In this document: positions 32,704-40,337 of the stretch, piece after piece
Layout: every line of letters starts with the position of its first letter
Numbering within the stretch: position 1 is the stretch's first letter
Notes under the pieces: generated by a model
Told to the model about the DNA's origin: nothing
The model's database searches: none
The model's input: the letters and a program-made list of their open reading frames with translations, nothing else
Translations under genes and position numbers: made by a program
Assembly (NCBI GenBank): GCA_014208095.1
Contig: JACHMT010000007.1
Coordinates: 434,001 to 498,000 of the forward strand
Length of the DNA stretch: 64,000 nt
Source of the DNA: Actinospineispora eucalypti
GTDB lineage: Bacteria; Actinomycetota; Actinomycetes; Mycobacteriales; Pseudonocardiaceae
Reading direction: 5' to 3'

Positions 32704-34038
32704 TCAGACCATCTCGAACTGCTCGGTATGGATCCGAGCCCGGTCGATACGCAGCTCCTCCAGCGCGGTGACCACGTCGGTCACCATGGCCGGCGGGCCG
32801 CAGACGAAGTACTCGAGCTTGCGGCGGGCGCCCCGGGAGGGCAGCACGTCGCGCAGCAGCGCGCCGTCGATCCGGCCGGTGCGCCCGGGCCACTCCTCCG
32901 GCGGGTGGCTCAGCGTCTCCACCAGGGTCAGCCGCAGCTGCTGGCCGATCAGGCGCAACTCGTCGCGGAAGAGCAGCTCGTCCACCGTGCTGGCGCCGGA
33001 GACCAGCAGCACCTCGCGGGTGTCCCCCCGCAGCGCCAGCGCCCGCAGCATGCTGATCATCGGCGTGATGCCGACCCCGGCGGCGACCAGCACCAGGCCG
33101 GCCCGCTTCTCCCGCCCTTCCCAGGTGAACGACCCGTACGGGCCGTCCACCCAGACCGGGTCACCCGGCCTGAGCTTGGCCAACCCGCCGGTGAAGTCAC
33201 CCACGTTGCGCACGGTGAACTCCACCGACTCCGTGCCGGCCGGAGCGGACGCGATGGTGAACGGGTGCTCCTCCGCGCCGACCCACCGCCCCACCCGCAG
33301 CCACGCGAACTGGCCGGGCGCGTAGGGCATGGACGAGGTGTCGAACCCGTGCCGGGGGCGGCGCGGCCGGATCACCAGGGTGTTCACGTCACCGGTCTCG
33401 GCCCGCACCTCGTGCACCTCGTAGGCGCGGTGGGCGTCGAAGCTGGGCCGCCACACCCAGCGGTGGCTGAGTACGCCGAGCACCAGCGCGGCCAGCAGGC
33501 CGAAGGTGATGCGCAGCGGCGGGTCGTTGACCAGGTGCCGCAGCCACCACACGTGCAGCCCGGTGAGCACCACCACCGAGCCGCCCAGTGCCAGGTGCAC
33601 CCACCGCCACAGCGCGTACCGGTGCCGCACCCGGTGCCGCAGCACGGCCAGCCCGGTCAGGGCGACCAGGCCGACCGTGGCGCCGATGCCGGCCCGCGAT
33701 GGCATGGACCACTGCCGGGGGTCGAACAGGGTGACCGCACTGGGGGCCGACGCCAGCACCAGCACCACGTGCAGTACCACCATCAGCAGCAACAGCAGGC
33801 CCAGCAGCCGGTGCACGCCGAGCACCGCCTCGATGCCGAGCGCGCGGGTCAGCGAGCGCAGCCGGGAGGGGGTGATCACCGCGCAGACCAGCAGCCCGGT
33901 GGCGAGCACCCCGCTCTGCACGGCCAGTTGGTTCAGCAGCGGGTTGTCACTGCCGTTGACCAGGCTGAGCAGCGTCGGGGCAACCATGACCGCCAGGAAC
34001 GCGACAGCCCAGCACAGACGAGCCTTGCCGGGGAGCAT
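32704..34038 (-). CDS. Ferric-reductase-like membrane flavin oxidoreductase
   Basis: 444 residues from the ATG at 34038. The N-terminal 200 residues hold about six transmembrane helices with paired His (GVHRLLGLLLLLMVVLHVVLV; WRWVHLALGGSVVVLTGLHVWWLRH) that would bind two haems, as in ferric reductase / NADPH oxidase domains. The C-terminal half has the FAD-binding site (HPFTIASAP), the phosphate-binding GDFTGGLAKLRPGD...DGPYGSFT and the NAD(P) site (LVAAGVGITPMISMLRAL ... YFVCGPPAMV). Electrons would pass from NAD(P)H through FAD and haems across the membrane. It is the first gene of a pair with DUF4142. Confidence 0.9.
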   Translation of the reverse strand: MLPGKARLCWAVAFLAVMVAPTLLSLVNGSDNPLLNQLAVQSGVLATGLLVCAVITPSRLRSLTRALGIEAVLGVHRLLGLLLLLMVVLHVVLVLASAPSAVTLFDPRQWSMPSRAGIGATVGLVALTGLAVLRHRVRHRYALWRWVHLALGGSVVVLTGLHVWWLRHLVNDPPLRITFGLLAALVLGVLSHRWVWRPSFDAHRAYEVHEVRAETGDVNTLVIRPRRPRHGFDTSSMPYAPGQFAWLRVGRWVGAEEHPFTIASAPAGTESVEFTVRNVGDFTGGLAKLRPGDPVWVDGPYGSFTWEGREKRAGLVLVAAGVGITPMISMLRALALRGDTREVLLVSGASTVDELLFRDELRLIGQQLRLTLVETLSHPPEEWPGRTGRIDGALLRDVLPSRGARRKLEYFVCGPPAMVTDVVTALEELRIDRARIHTEQFEMV

Positions 34039-34384
34039 GCGGCGACCATAGGGCGGCCCGCGCGGCGGCAAACCCGGCCTGAGAGGCCGAACGGTGAACT
34101 GTCGACCTCGAGCACATGCCGCGCGCCGAGCACCCGCCGACTGCGCCGATCGTCGGCCGGGCACTGCTCCGTCCGGCGCGCTCTCCGCTCAGGTTCGCCT
34201 CTCCGCCGGCCGTCGCCGGACCGACGCCACCGCCCGGCGCCGACGTCCACCGCTCACCGACCGATCACCGACGCCCGGCGCCGACGGGGAACCACACCGC
34301 CGCCCGCCGCGGGCGCCCACCCGCCTCGCCTGCGCACCCGCCTCGCCTGCGCACCCGCCTCGCCTGCGCACCCGCCTCGCCTGC
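34039..34384. other. 346-bp spacer without a credible gene
   Basis: GC-rich sequence upstream of the ferric-reductase-like gene and downstream of the GluRS-like gene. Frames here are low-complexity Arg/Pro-rich readings with no family resemblance. Its left part must hold the promoter of the reductase operon. Its right end is the 17-bp tandem repeat described next. Confidence 0.6.
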
Positions 34385-34387
34385 TCA
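34320..34387. repeat. 17-bp tandem repeat, four units, at the end of the GluRS-like gene
   Basis: CCCGCCTCGCCTGCGCA is repeated at 34320, 34337, 34354 and 34371. The last unit ends TGCTCA and contains the gene's stop codon. A related stretch (CGCACCCGCCTCGCCACC) lies just inside the coding end, so the array looks like repeated duplication of the gene's 3' end. Confidence 0.85.
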
Positions 34388-36043
34388 GCCGGCGAGTGCC
34401 CGCACCCGCCTCGCCACCTCGTCGGCGCCCAGCGCGCCAGCCACCGCGTGCAGGTCGGGACTCCGGGGGGAGCCGGTGAGCGCCACCCGGAGCACGTTCG
34501 CGGCGTCCCGCAGCATGCCCGGGTAGGCGTCCGGATCCTTCTTGTAGGCCTTCGGGTTGGGCGCGAAACCGTGCCGGGCGGCCAGCTCGCGGATCTGGTT
34601 GAACCAGGTCGGCTGGTCGTCCGACCAGGAGTAGTTGTCCGCGAAGTCGGCGGCCATCTTGCGCACCAGCGCCACGTCCAGACCGCCCAGCCGCTCGTCG
34701 GCCGGGTCGGTCACCGGGGTGAACAGCGCGCCGAAGAAGAACCCGTACAGCTGCCGGAAGTCCGACCAGCGCACCAGGTCCTTGCGCGGGTTCTCCACCC
34801 CCACCCGCTCGACGTCCACCGCCCGCTCGGCCAGCTCGCGCTCGCTGGCCAGCACCTCGACCAGCTCCGGGTCCCGTTGCCGGGCCCACTCGGACACCGC
34901 GTCCAGCACGGTCGGCCCGTCCAGGGTGGCGATGTGGTCGGCGCTGATGTCGGCCAGCTTGACCATGTCGACCAGCGGCCCGGCCACCCCGAACTCGGCC
35001 AGCCGGATCGGCTCGGCCAGCGCCTGCTCCAGCGGCAGCTCGGCCAGCCGGCCGTTGGCCAGCCCGCGCAGGTAGTACAGCACCGCGGCGGCCGGGTAGC
35101 CCGCGTCCAGGTAGAAGTCCACCGAGGCCTCGGGGTCCTTCCGCTTGGACAGCTTCCGCTTCACCCCGCCCGGCTCGGTCTTCATCAGCGGCGCGATGTG
35201 CGCGTAGCGCGGCGGCGGGAAGCCCAGGGCCTCGAACAGCTGCAGGTGCAGCGGCACCGAGGAGATCCACTCCTCGCCCCGCAGCACCAGGTTGACCCCC
35301 ATCAGGTGCTCGTCCACCGCGTGCGCGAAATGGTAGGTGGGCAGCCGGGGGCTCTGCGCGGAGCTCTTCAGGATCACCACGTCGTTGCGGTTCGCCTCGT
35401 GCTCCAGGTGGCCCCGGATCGCGTCGTCGAAGCCGACCCGGCCCTCCACGCCCGGCGAGCGGAACCGGACCACGTACTCCTCGCCGGCCTCCAGCTTCGC
35501 GGCGACCTCCGCCGGGTCGGCGTCCCGCCAGCGCGCCCAGCTGCCGTAGTAGCCGGTGGGCAGCTTGGTGGCCCGCTGGCGGCGGGTGATCTCCTCCAGC
35601 TCCTCGCGGGTGCAGAAGCACGGGTAGGCCCGGCCCTGGCGCATCAGCTCGCGCACGTAGCTGAGGTAGATCCGCTCGCGGGCGGACTGCAGGTACGGGC
35701 CGTACGGGTCGTCCCCGCCCTCGTCGGGCCCGATGCCGAAGTAGGCGAAGGCCCGATCGAACTGTTCCGCCGCATCGGCGACCAACCGCGCCTGGTCGGT
35801 GTCCTCCACCCGCACGAAGTAGACGCCGCCGGAGCCGTGCGCCACCTCCTTCGCCACCATCGCGGTGTAGACGCCGCCGATGTGCACGAAGCCGGTCGGG
35901 CTGGGCGCGAACCGGGTCACGTAGGCGCCTTCGGGCAGCTCCCGGGGCGGGTAGTGCTCCTCCCAGTGGGACGGCTCCGGCAGATCGGCCGGAAAGAGGC
36001 TGTCGACGACGCTGCGCTCGAGCATGGGTTGCGTGATCTCCAC
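34385..36043 (-). CDS. Glutamate--tRNA ligase-like class I aminoacyl-tRNA synthetase
   Basis: 552 residues if the GTG at 36043 is used (GGAA seven bases upstream); an ATG at 36025 is the alternative. The Rossmann core has FAPSPTGFVHIGG (HIGH motif) and KRKLSKRKD (KMSKS motif), with FRVEDTDQAR-like, PCFCTREELEEI and LILRGEEWISS-type GluRS segments. It is longer than the usual actinobacterial GluRS (about 480-490). Its C-terminal part (DFYLDAGYPAAAVLYYLRGLANGRL...) resembles the long GluRS type of clostridia. The housekeeping gltX normally lies by the leuCD genes, so this is probably a second copy, perhaps transferred. Being 4-5 kb from tRNA-Gln(UUG) may be chance. Confidence 0.85.
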   Translation of the reverse strand: MEITQPMLERSVVDSLFPADLPEPSHWEEHYPPRELPEGAYVTRFAPSPTGFVHIGGVYTAMVAKEVAHGSGGVYFVRVEDTDQARLVADAAEQFDRAFAYFGIGPDEGGDDPYGPYLQSARERIYLSYVRELMRQGRAYPCFCTREELEEITRRQRATKLPTGYYGSWARWRDADPAEVAAKLEAGEEYVVRFRSPGVEGRVGFDDAIRGHLEHEANRNDVVILKSSAQSPRLPTYHFAHAVDEHLMGVNLVLRGEEWISSVPLHLQLFEALGFPPPRYAHIAPLMKTEPGGVKRKLSKRKDPEASVDFYLDAGYPAAAVLYYLRGLANGRLAELPLEQALAEPIRLAEFGVAGPLVDMVKLADISADHIATLDGPTVLDAVSEWARQRDPELVEVLASERELAERAVDVERVGVENPRKDLVRWSDFRQLYGFFFGALFTPVTDPADERLGGLDVALVRKMAADFADNYSWSDDQPTWFNQIRELAARHGFAPNPKAYKKDPDAYPGMLRDAANVLRVALTGSPRSPDLHAVAGALGADEVARRVRALAG

Positions 36044-36182
36044 TGGGCGTTCCGGATGGTGCACGGGCCACCGAGGCGCGGCCGCCGGGCGGGGCGCGCC
36101 AAACCTGTTCCGTGCCGGTTGTCGACGATACCGGGTGGCCGGCGCGCCTCTCCCCCGCCCGACGGCCGCCATCCCCCGATTC

Positions 36183-36249
36183 GTGATCATCAGGACATGA
36201 GGGCCGGTTTGGGCGCGCCGGAGCGGCCCTGATGCCCTGATGATCATGG
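36183..36249. repeat. R2 palindromic repeat, copy C
   Basis: The best-preserved R2 copy. GTGATCATCAGGACATGAGG (36183 on) faces CCCTGATGCCCTGATGATCA (to 36246), with GCGCGCC in the loop. It lies in the 848-bp spacer (36044-36891) upstream of the GluRS-like gene, which contains only repeats: R2, an R4 inverted pair, a minisatellite, R3 and a degenerate R2. Confidence 0.75.
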
Positions 36250-36344
36250 AATGTGCCGGTTGGGGTGCGGTGCCGGTTCAGGGCGGCTTGGACGGCGCGG
36301 CTGGGTGGTCTGCCGTGGCTTGGCTGCGGCCCGTTGCGTTTGCC

Positions 36345-36553
36345 CTCGGTGCTGGTGGCCTTGGCGCCGGCCGCCTCGGTGCTGGCGGCCTCGGGCCTGG
36401 TGCCGGTGGCCCTGGTGCCGGTGGCCCTGGTGCCGGTGGCCCTGGTGCCGGTGGCCTCGGGCCTGGTGGCCCTGGTGCTGGTGGCCTTGGCGCTGGCGAC
36501 CCTGGTGCTGGCGGCCTCGGGCCTGGCAGCCCTGGCGCCGGTGGCCTTGGGCC
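36345..36553. repeat. 15-bp minisatellite
   Basis: About fourteen units of GGTGCCGGTGGCCCT and close variants (GGTGCTGGTGGCCTT, GGCCTCGGGCCTGGT). All six frames read as simple repeats, so coding is unlikely. Confidence 0.85.
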
Positions 36554-36584
36554 TGATCACAGGCCGTGACTGGGTTCAGCGAGA

Positions 36585-36654
36585 GGTTGATCGCCATCTC
36601 TGGCGGTTCAGCCGCGAAAATCGACGCTGAACCGCCAGAATCGACGATCACGCC
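36585..36654. repeat. R3 palindromic repeat, copy 2
   Basis: GGTTGATCGCC...TCTGGCGGTTCAGC is mirrored by GCTGAACCGCCAGA...CGATCACGCC around CGCGAAAATCGAC. It has the same core as the copy at the end of mazG (11746-11816). Confidence 0.7.
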
Positions 36655-36810
36655 CGAGGCGCGACGAACGGGAGCCGGGTTGGTGCCGGCCAGTCGTTAC
36701 CCCGTGTAGCCGAACGCGACGCGGCGGCACAAAAGCCGCGGCAGACCGCCCAGCCGCGCCGTCCAAGCCGCTTTGCAACCAGCACCGCACCCAACCGGAC
36801 CGATCTGGGA

Positions 36811-36869
36811 GATCAGCATGACATCAGGGCCGCCTCATCCGCCCTGAACCGACCGTCATGCCATGGTGA
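36811..36869. repeat. Degenerate R2 palindrome
   Basis: GATCAGCATGACATCAGGGC on the left and GCCCTGAACC...GGTGATCATG on the right resemble the two R2 arms with several changes. It ends 22 bp before the stop of the PaaI thioesterase gene. Confidence 0.45.
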
Positions 36870-36891
36870 TCATGAAACCGGCGGGCTGCGA

Positions 36892-37392
36892 CTACCCGCG
36901 CAGGATGAGGGCGCTGCTGGTGGCGTGCGCGTACTGCCGGCCGGCCGTGTCGCGCAGCTCGGCCTGGGCCAGCGCGGTCCGCCCGCCCAGGTGGAGCACG
37001 GTGCCGGTGCAGCGCATCGGGCCGGTGTCCAGGGTGATCCGGCCGAGGAACTTGGTGGTCAGGTCCAGGCTGGTGTAGCCGACGCCGGCGGGCAGCATCG
37101 AGTGGACCGCGCAACCCGCCGCCGAGTCGAGCACGGTGGCGTAGATGCCCCCGTGCACTCCGCCGAGCGCGTTGTAGTGGAACTCCGCCGGGGTGAACTC
37201 GAAGACCACCCGGCCGGCGTCCGCCTCGACCAGGCGCAGGCCGATGGTCTCGACCAGCGGCGGGCCCGGGATGGTGCCGTCGATCCAGCCGCGCAGCACG
37301 GTGAGGCCGTCCCGGCCGACCAGTTCGGCGGCCACGGCGTGCGGGTCCTGCCAGTGGTGGGTGCGCTCGCGGGCGGTCAACTGCTCGGTCAC
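36892..37392 (-). CDS. PaaI-type hotdog thioesterase
   Basis: 166 residues. The hotdog fold is shown by HYNALGGVHGGIYATVLDSAAGCAVHSMLPAGVGYTSLDLTTKFLGRI, with the HGG(I) motif and the Asp (LDSAAG) that activates water in PaaI-like acyl-CoA thioesterases. A sixty-residue N-terminal segment precedes the domain. GTG start at 37392. It is divergent from the HxlR gene, which may regulate it. The substrate is unknown; aromatic acyl-CoAs are typical of the family. Confidence 0.88.
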   Translation of the reverse strand: MTEQLTARERTHHWQDPHAVAAELVGRDGLTVLRGWIDGTIPGPPLVETIGLRLVEADAGRVVFEFTPAEFHYNALGGVHGGIYATVLDSAAGCAVHSMLPAGVGYTSLDLTTKFLGRITLDTGPMRCTGTVLHLGGRTALAQAELRDTAGRQYAHATSSALILRG

Positions 37393-37452
37393 CTGGCCGA
37401 GGGTGCACGAGCTGGGTCCTCAATGGCAACTGAACTCGGTATGATGTCGGTC

Positions 37453-37923
37453 ATGCACTTTCGCGAACTGGAAAGCGGCGTGTGCTCCATCGCGCGCACC
37501 ATGTCGGTGATCGGGCAGCCCTGGACGATCCTGGTGCTGCGCGACCTGTTCAACGGCATGCGCCGGTTCGACGACCTGGTCGATCACCTCGGCATCGCGC
37601 GCAACGTGCTCACCCGACGGCTGGCCGCACTGGTGGACGCCGGCATCGTGGAGAAGCGCAGCTACCGGGAGCCGGGCCAGCGCGCCCGCCAGGAGTACCG
37701 CCTCACCCCGGCCGGCTGGGACCTGCGCCCGGTGCTGGTCGCGCTCATGGACTACGGCGACACGCACCTGGCCGGCCCCGAGGGCGCCCCGGTGCGGCTG
37801 ACCCACGCCGACTGCGGCGGCGCGGTCCGGGTCGCGCTGACCTGCGAGAACGGCCACGCGCTGGAGCCGGAGGACCGCCTCCGCCCGCGCCCCGGCCCCG
37901 GCGCCCAGGCGAAGAGCGCCTGA
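37453..37923 (+). CDS. HxlR-family transcriptional regulator
   Basis: 156 residues from the ATG at 37453; in-frame ATGs at 37444, 37441 and 37423 are possible too. The winged-helix domain SGVCSIARTMSVIGQPWTILVLRDLFNGMRRFDDLVDHLGIARNVLTRRLAALVDAGIVEKR is characteristic. The Cys early in the domain is the redox- or aldehyde-sensing position in some HxlR/YodB proteins. The C-terminal extension contains DCGG and TCENGH, a possible metal-binding pair. It is divergent from the thioesterase gene and likely controls it. The spacer that follows holds an R4-bounded element. Confidence 0.88.
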   Translation: MHFRELESGVCSIARTMSVIGQPWTILVLRDLFNGMRRFDDLVDHLGIARNVLTRRLAALVDAGIVEKRSYREPGQRARQEYRLTPAGWDLRPVLVALMDYGDTHLAGPEGAPVRLTHADCGGAVRVALTCENGHALEPEDRLRPRPGPGAQAKSA

Positions 37924-37940
37924 TCGGGCACCCCGCGCCC

Positions 37941-38255
37941 TCGGGTGCGGTTGAGGTGCGGTGCGCCGGTACGACGGACGGCCCGGACGGGCACGGCTCG
38001 GGCCTGCTGGCGACCTCGGCACGGCCCGTTTCGGCTCGCCTGCCACGGACAGTTACGAACGTGCCGTCGTGAGGCTGAGTTCGCCGCCTTCCGTTCGTCG
38101 CGCCAGGGATCAACATATCGCCACGCCCGGTCACAGTCAGTGACCAAAGCCCGCGAACGAACCCAACGCAACCGGCCGTGCCCGAGCGGCACACAACGCA
38201 AACCCCGCCGTCCAAGCCGTCCTTCGAACCGGCACCGCACCTCAACCGCACCCGA
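37941..38255. repeat. R4-bounded element, 315 bp with perfect 23-bp inverted ends
   Basis: 37941-37963 (starting TCGGGTGCGGTTGAGGTG) is the exact reverse complement of 38233-38255. The right end continues inward with CGAAGGACGG and GGCTTGGACGGCG on the minus strand, an R4 copy. This element fills the 340-bp spacer between HxlR and the restriction endonuclease gene; no gene is seen in it. Confidence 0.75.
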
Positions 38256-38263
38256 GAACCTGA

Positions 38264-39361
38264 TCAGGGGCCGATCAGGGCGGGGAACGGGGCCACGGTG
38301 AGCATCTCGTCCAGCGTGGCCAGGGTGAACACCCGGCCGTCGGTGTCCCGGACCACCGGGCCGAGGGTGTCGTTCACCCGCGCCCAGCCCATCCCGCCGA
38401 GCACCGCGATCAGCGGCACTCCGCCGAGGCGCACCGACTCGTCGCGCAGCCGCTCGAAGCGCAGCGCCTTGTCCCGCGCGGTACCGCCGTTGTTGGTGGC
38501 CTTGCACTCCAGCATCGCGCGCAGCGCGCCAGCGCCGTCGTAGACCACGAAGTCCGGCGCCGGGGTCACCTGCACCTCGAACCGGTCCGCGATCTCGCCC
38601 TGGTTGTGTGCCCCGGTGCGGATGAAGCTGATCCCGTGCTCCGCGAACAGCGCCTCCACCGCGTCCTCGATCAGGTTCCCGCGCCGGCTGGACGTGGCGT
38701 CCAACAGCTGCCGGAACGACCCGCCGTAGTGCCGCTGGTGCAGGAACAGCGCGAACGGCACCCCTCCGTCGGCGAACTTGCGCACCGAGGCCCAGCCGTC
38801 GGCGGTGTCCGGCTTGTCCTGCTTGCTGCGCAGCTCCCCGGCCGGCTCGCCGAACAGGGTGCCGTCCATGATCCGGGTCAGCGTGCGCGCCACCACCTGC
38901 ACCTGCCCGGCGGAGGCCGGAATCCCGCGCCGCTCCATCGAGTCGACCTTGCTGGCGGACACCGGCGGCAGGCCCAGCGGGCCGCCGACCAGCGCACTGG
39001 CGTGCCCGAACTCCTCCTTGGTCAGCCCGGCGATGGTGCGGAACACCAGCAGCGTGCGCGGGTCCATGGTGAGCACGGCGGCCAGCTCGTCCTCGCCGAC
39101 CGAGGCGAACCCCTCGGTGGCCGCGTGCGCGGCGTCGTAGACCAGCTGGAAGTAGTCCGGCTCGTAGAACGGCGCCGGGTGGATGTAGGCGAAGTCCGGG
39201 GCCAGCGCCGGCACGTACACCGCCCGGGCCACCTCGGCGAAGATCCGGCTGTGCTCGACGGTTCCGTGCCGCTGCGGCACCAGCCGGAGACCGGCCACCC
39301 GGCGGTCCCAGCTGCTCGCCGCGACGATCTCCTCGACGGTGTCCTCCGGCGTGTGGGCCAT
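38264..39361 (-). CDS. Type II restriction endonuclease (PD-(D/E)XK)
   Basis: 365 residues from the ATG at 39361 (MAHTPEDTVEEIV). The first 180 residues look like a DNA-binding, HTH-containing part (LLVFRTIAGLTKEEFGHASALVGGPLGLPPVSASKVDSMERRG). The C-terminal half has RRGNLIEDAVEALFAEHGISFIRTGAHNQGEIADRFEVQ and then the nuclease motif APDFVVYD...AMLECKATNNGG, i.e. PD-x(n)-ECK. The gene starts 5 bp after the methyltransferase stop, giving a compact restriction-modification operon with the methylase first. The cut site cannot be told from the sequence. It is distinct from Mrr and from type I or III enzymes, since no helicase is present. Confidence 0.8.
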   Translation of the reverse strand: MAHTPEDTVEEIVAASSWDRRVAGLRLVPQRHGTVEHSRIFAEVARAVYVPALAPDFAYIHPAPFYEPDYFQLVYDAAHAATEGFASVGEDELAAVLTMDPRTLLVFRTIAGLTKEEFGHASALVGGPLGLPPVSASKVDSMERRGIPASAGQVQVVARTLTRIMDGTLFGEPAGELRSKQDKPDTADGWASVRKFADGGVPFALFLHQRHYGGSFRQLLDATSSRRGNLIEDAVEALFAEHGISFIRTGAHNQGEIADRFEVQVTPAPDFVVYDGAGALRAMLECKATNNGGTARDKALRFERLRDESVRLGGVPLIAVLGGMGWARVNDTLGPVVRDTDGRVFTLATLDEMLTVAPFPALIGP

Positions 39362-39366
39362 CCGCG

Positions 39367-40257
39367 TCAGCCCACGTGCTGGAGCGAACCCGGCACGTCG
39401 TCCGGGTCGTCCTCGGCGATCCGCCGGTGCGCCTCGGCGACGAACCGGTCGTGGATCTCGATGCCGGCCGCCCGCCGCCCCAGCCGCCGGGCCACCACCA
39501 CGGTGGTCCCGCCGCCGGCGAACGGGTCGATCACCACGCCGTCCTTGGGCGAGCCGACCCGCACGAAGAACTCGGCCAGGCCCTCCGGCATGGCCGCCGT
39601 GTGCGCCACGCCCCGGTGCTGGTTGTAGGTCTGCGGCACGCTCACCACGTTGCCCGGGTCGGCCCCGCCGTGCAGGTAGGTCTTGGTCCGGTCCCGGCCG
39701 AAGCCGGCCTCGGTGTTGCGCCGGCCCAGCCGGTCGGACTTGCGGCGGGCGATCTCCGCCGCGTCGGCCCGGTACGGCACCCGGACCGCGTTCAGGTCGA
39801 AGTACGGCTTGCCGCCCTTGGCGAAGTGGTAGACGTACTCGAAGCTGTCCTTGGTGCGCGGGCCGAACCGGCCGGGCACGGCGTTCGGCTTGGCCCAGAT
39901 GTAGGTCTCGATCCACCGCCAGCCGGACTCCTGCATGGCCAGGACCAGCTGGTACACGTACGGGTGGCGCTGCCCCTTGAGCGGGCCCCGGTTGGCCACC
40001 CGGTTCTTGATGTTCAGGAACAGGCTGCCGGTTTCGGTGGTGGCCGCCCGCATGGCGTCGGCGAACGGCATGAACCAGGACACGTAGCGGTCCGGGTGGA
40101 TGCGGCTGTAGGCGCGCGCATCGGCGTAGGGCGGGCTGGTGAAGAACAGGTCCACCGACTCGGCCGGCAACCGGGGCAACCAGTCCGCCGCGTCCCCGCA
40201 CACCACGCCTTCGGCGAACAGGCGCGGCAGGACGTCATCGGCGGGGAGCGGGGGCAC
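39367..40257 (-). CDS. Type II DNA methyltransferase (beta class, N4-C or N6-A)
   Basis: 296 residues, GTG start. Motif IV TSPPY (residues 40-44) precedes motif I DPFAGGGTT (about residue 240), the order of the beta class of amino-methyltransferases. A central segment (YIWAKPNAVPGRFGPRTKDSFEYVYHFAKGG) is typical of this class. A central region (RRKSDRLGRRNTEAGFGRDRTKTYLHGG) may be the recognition domain. TSPPY favours N4-cytosine but does not prove it. It protects host DNA from the endonuclease encoded 5 bp downstream. It is divergent from an alpha/beta hydrolase gene. Confidence 0.88.
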   Translation of the reverse strand: MPPLPADDVLPRLFAEGVVCGDAADWLPRLPAESVDLFFTSPPYADARAYSRIHPDRYVSWFMPFADAMRAATTETGSLFLNIKNRVANRGPLKGQRHPYVYQLVLAMQESGWRWIETYIWAKPNAVPGRFGPRTKDSFEYVYHFAKGGKPYFDLNAVRVPYRADAAEIARRKSDRLGRRNTEAGFGRDRTKTYLHGGADPGNVVSVPQTYNQHRGVAHTAAMPEGLAEFFVRVGSPKDGVVIDPFAGGGTTVVVARRLGRRAAGIEIHDRFVAEAHRRIAEDDPDDVPGSLQHVG

Positions 40258-40337
40258 TCCGGGATGTTAGCGGGCGCCCATGACGCTCTGCGCGAACCGG
40301 CTCGCCCCGGCGGGCCCCGGAGTGCTGGACTCGCCGG

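Larger units (their letters stand above)
36256..36798. repeat. R4-bounded element, 543 bp with 60-bp inverted ends
   Basis: Bases 36256-36315 (starting CCGGTTGGGGTGCGGTGCCG, containing GGCTTGGACGGCGCGGCTGG) are almost exactly the reverse complement of 36739-36798. Enclosed are a GGTGCCGGTGGCCCT minisatellite and an R3 palindrome. No gene-like frame is supported. Similar inverted R4 pairs bound 37941-38255 and, less clearly, 18717-19285. Confidence 0.75.

Noticed and set aside
36244..36651. 135-codon frame with Gln/His/Gly repeats
   Set aside because: It is a translation of the 15-bp minisatellite and the R3 palindrome; every frame gives a similar simple repeat.
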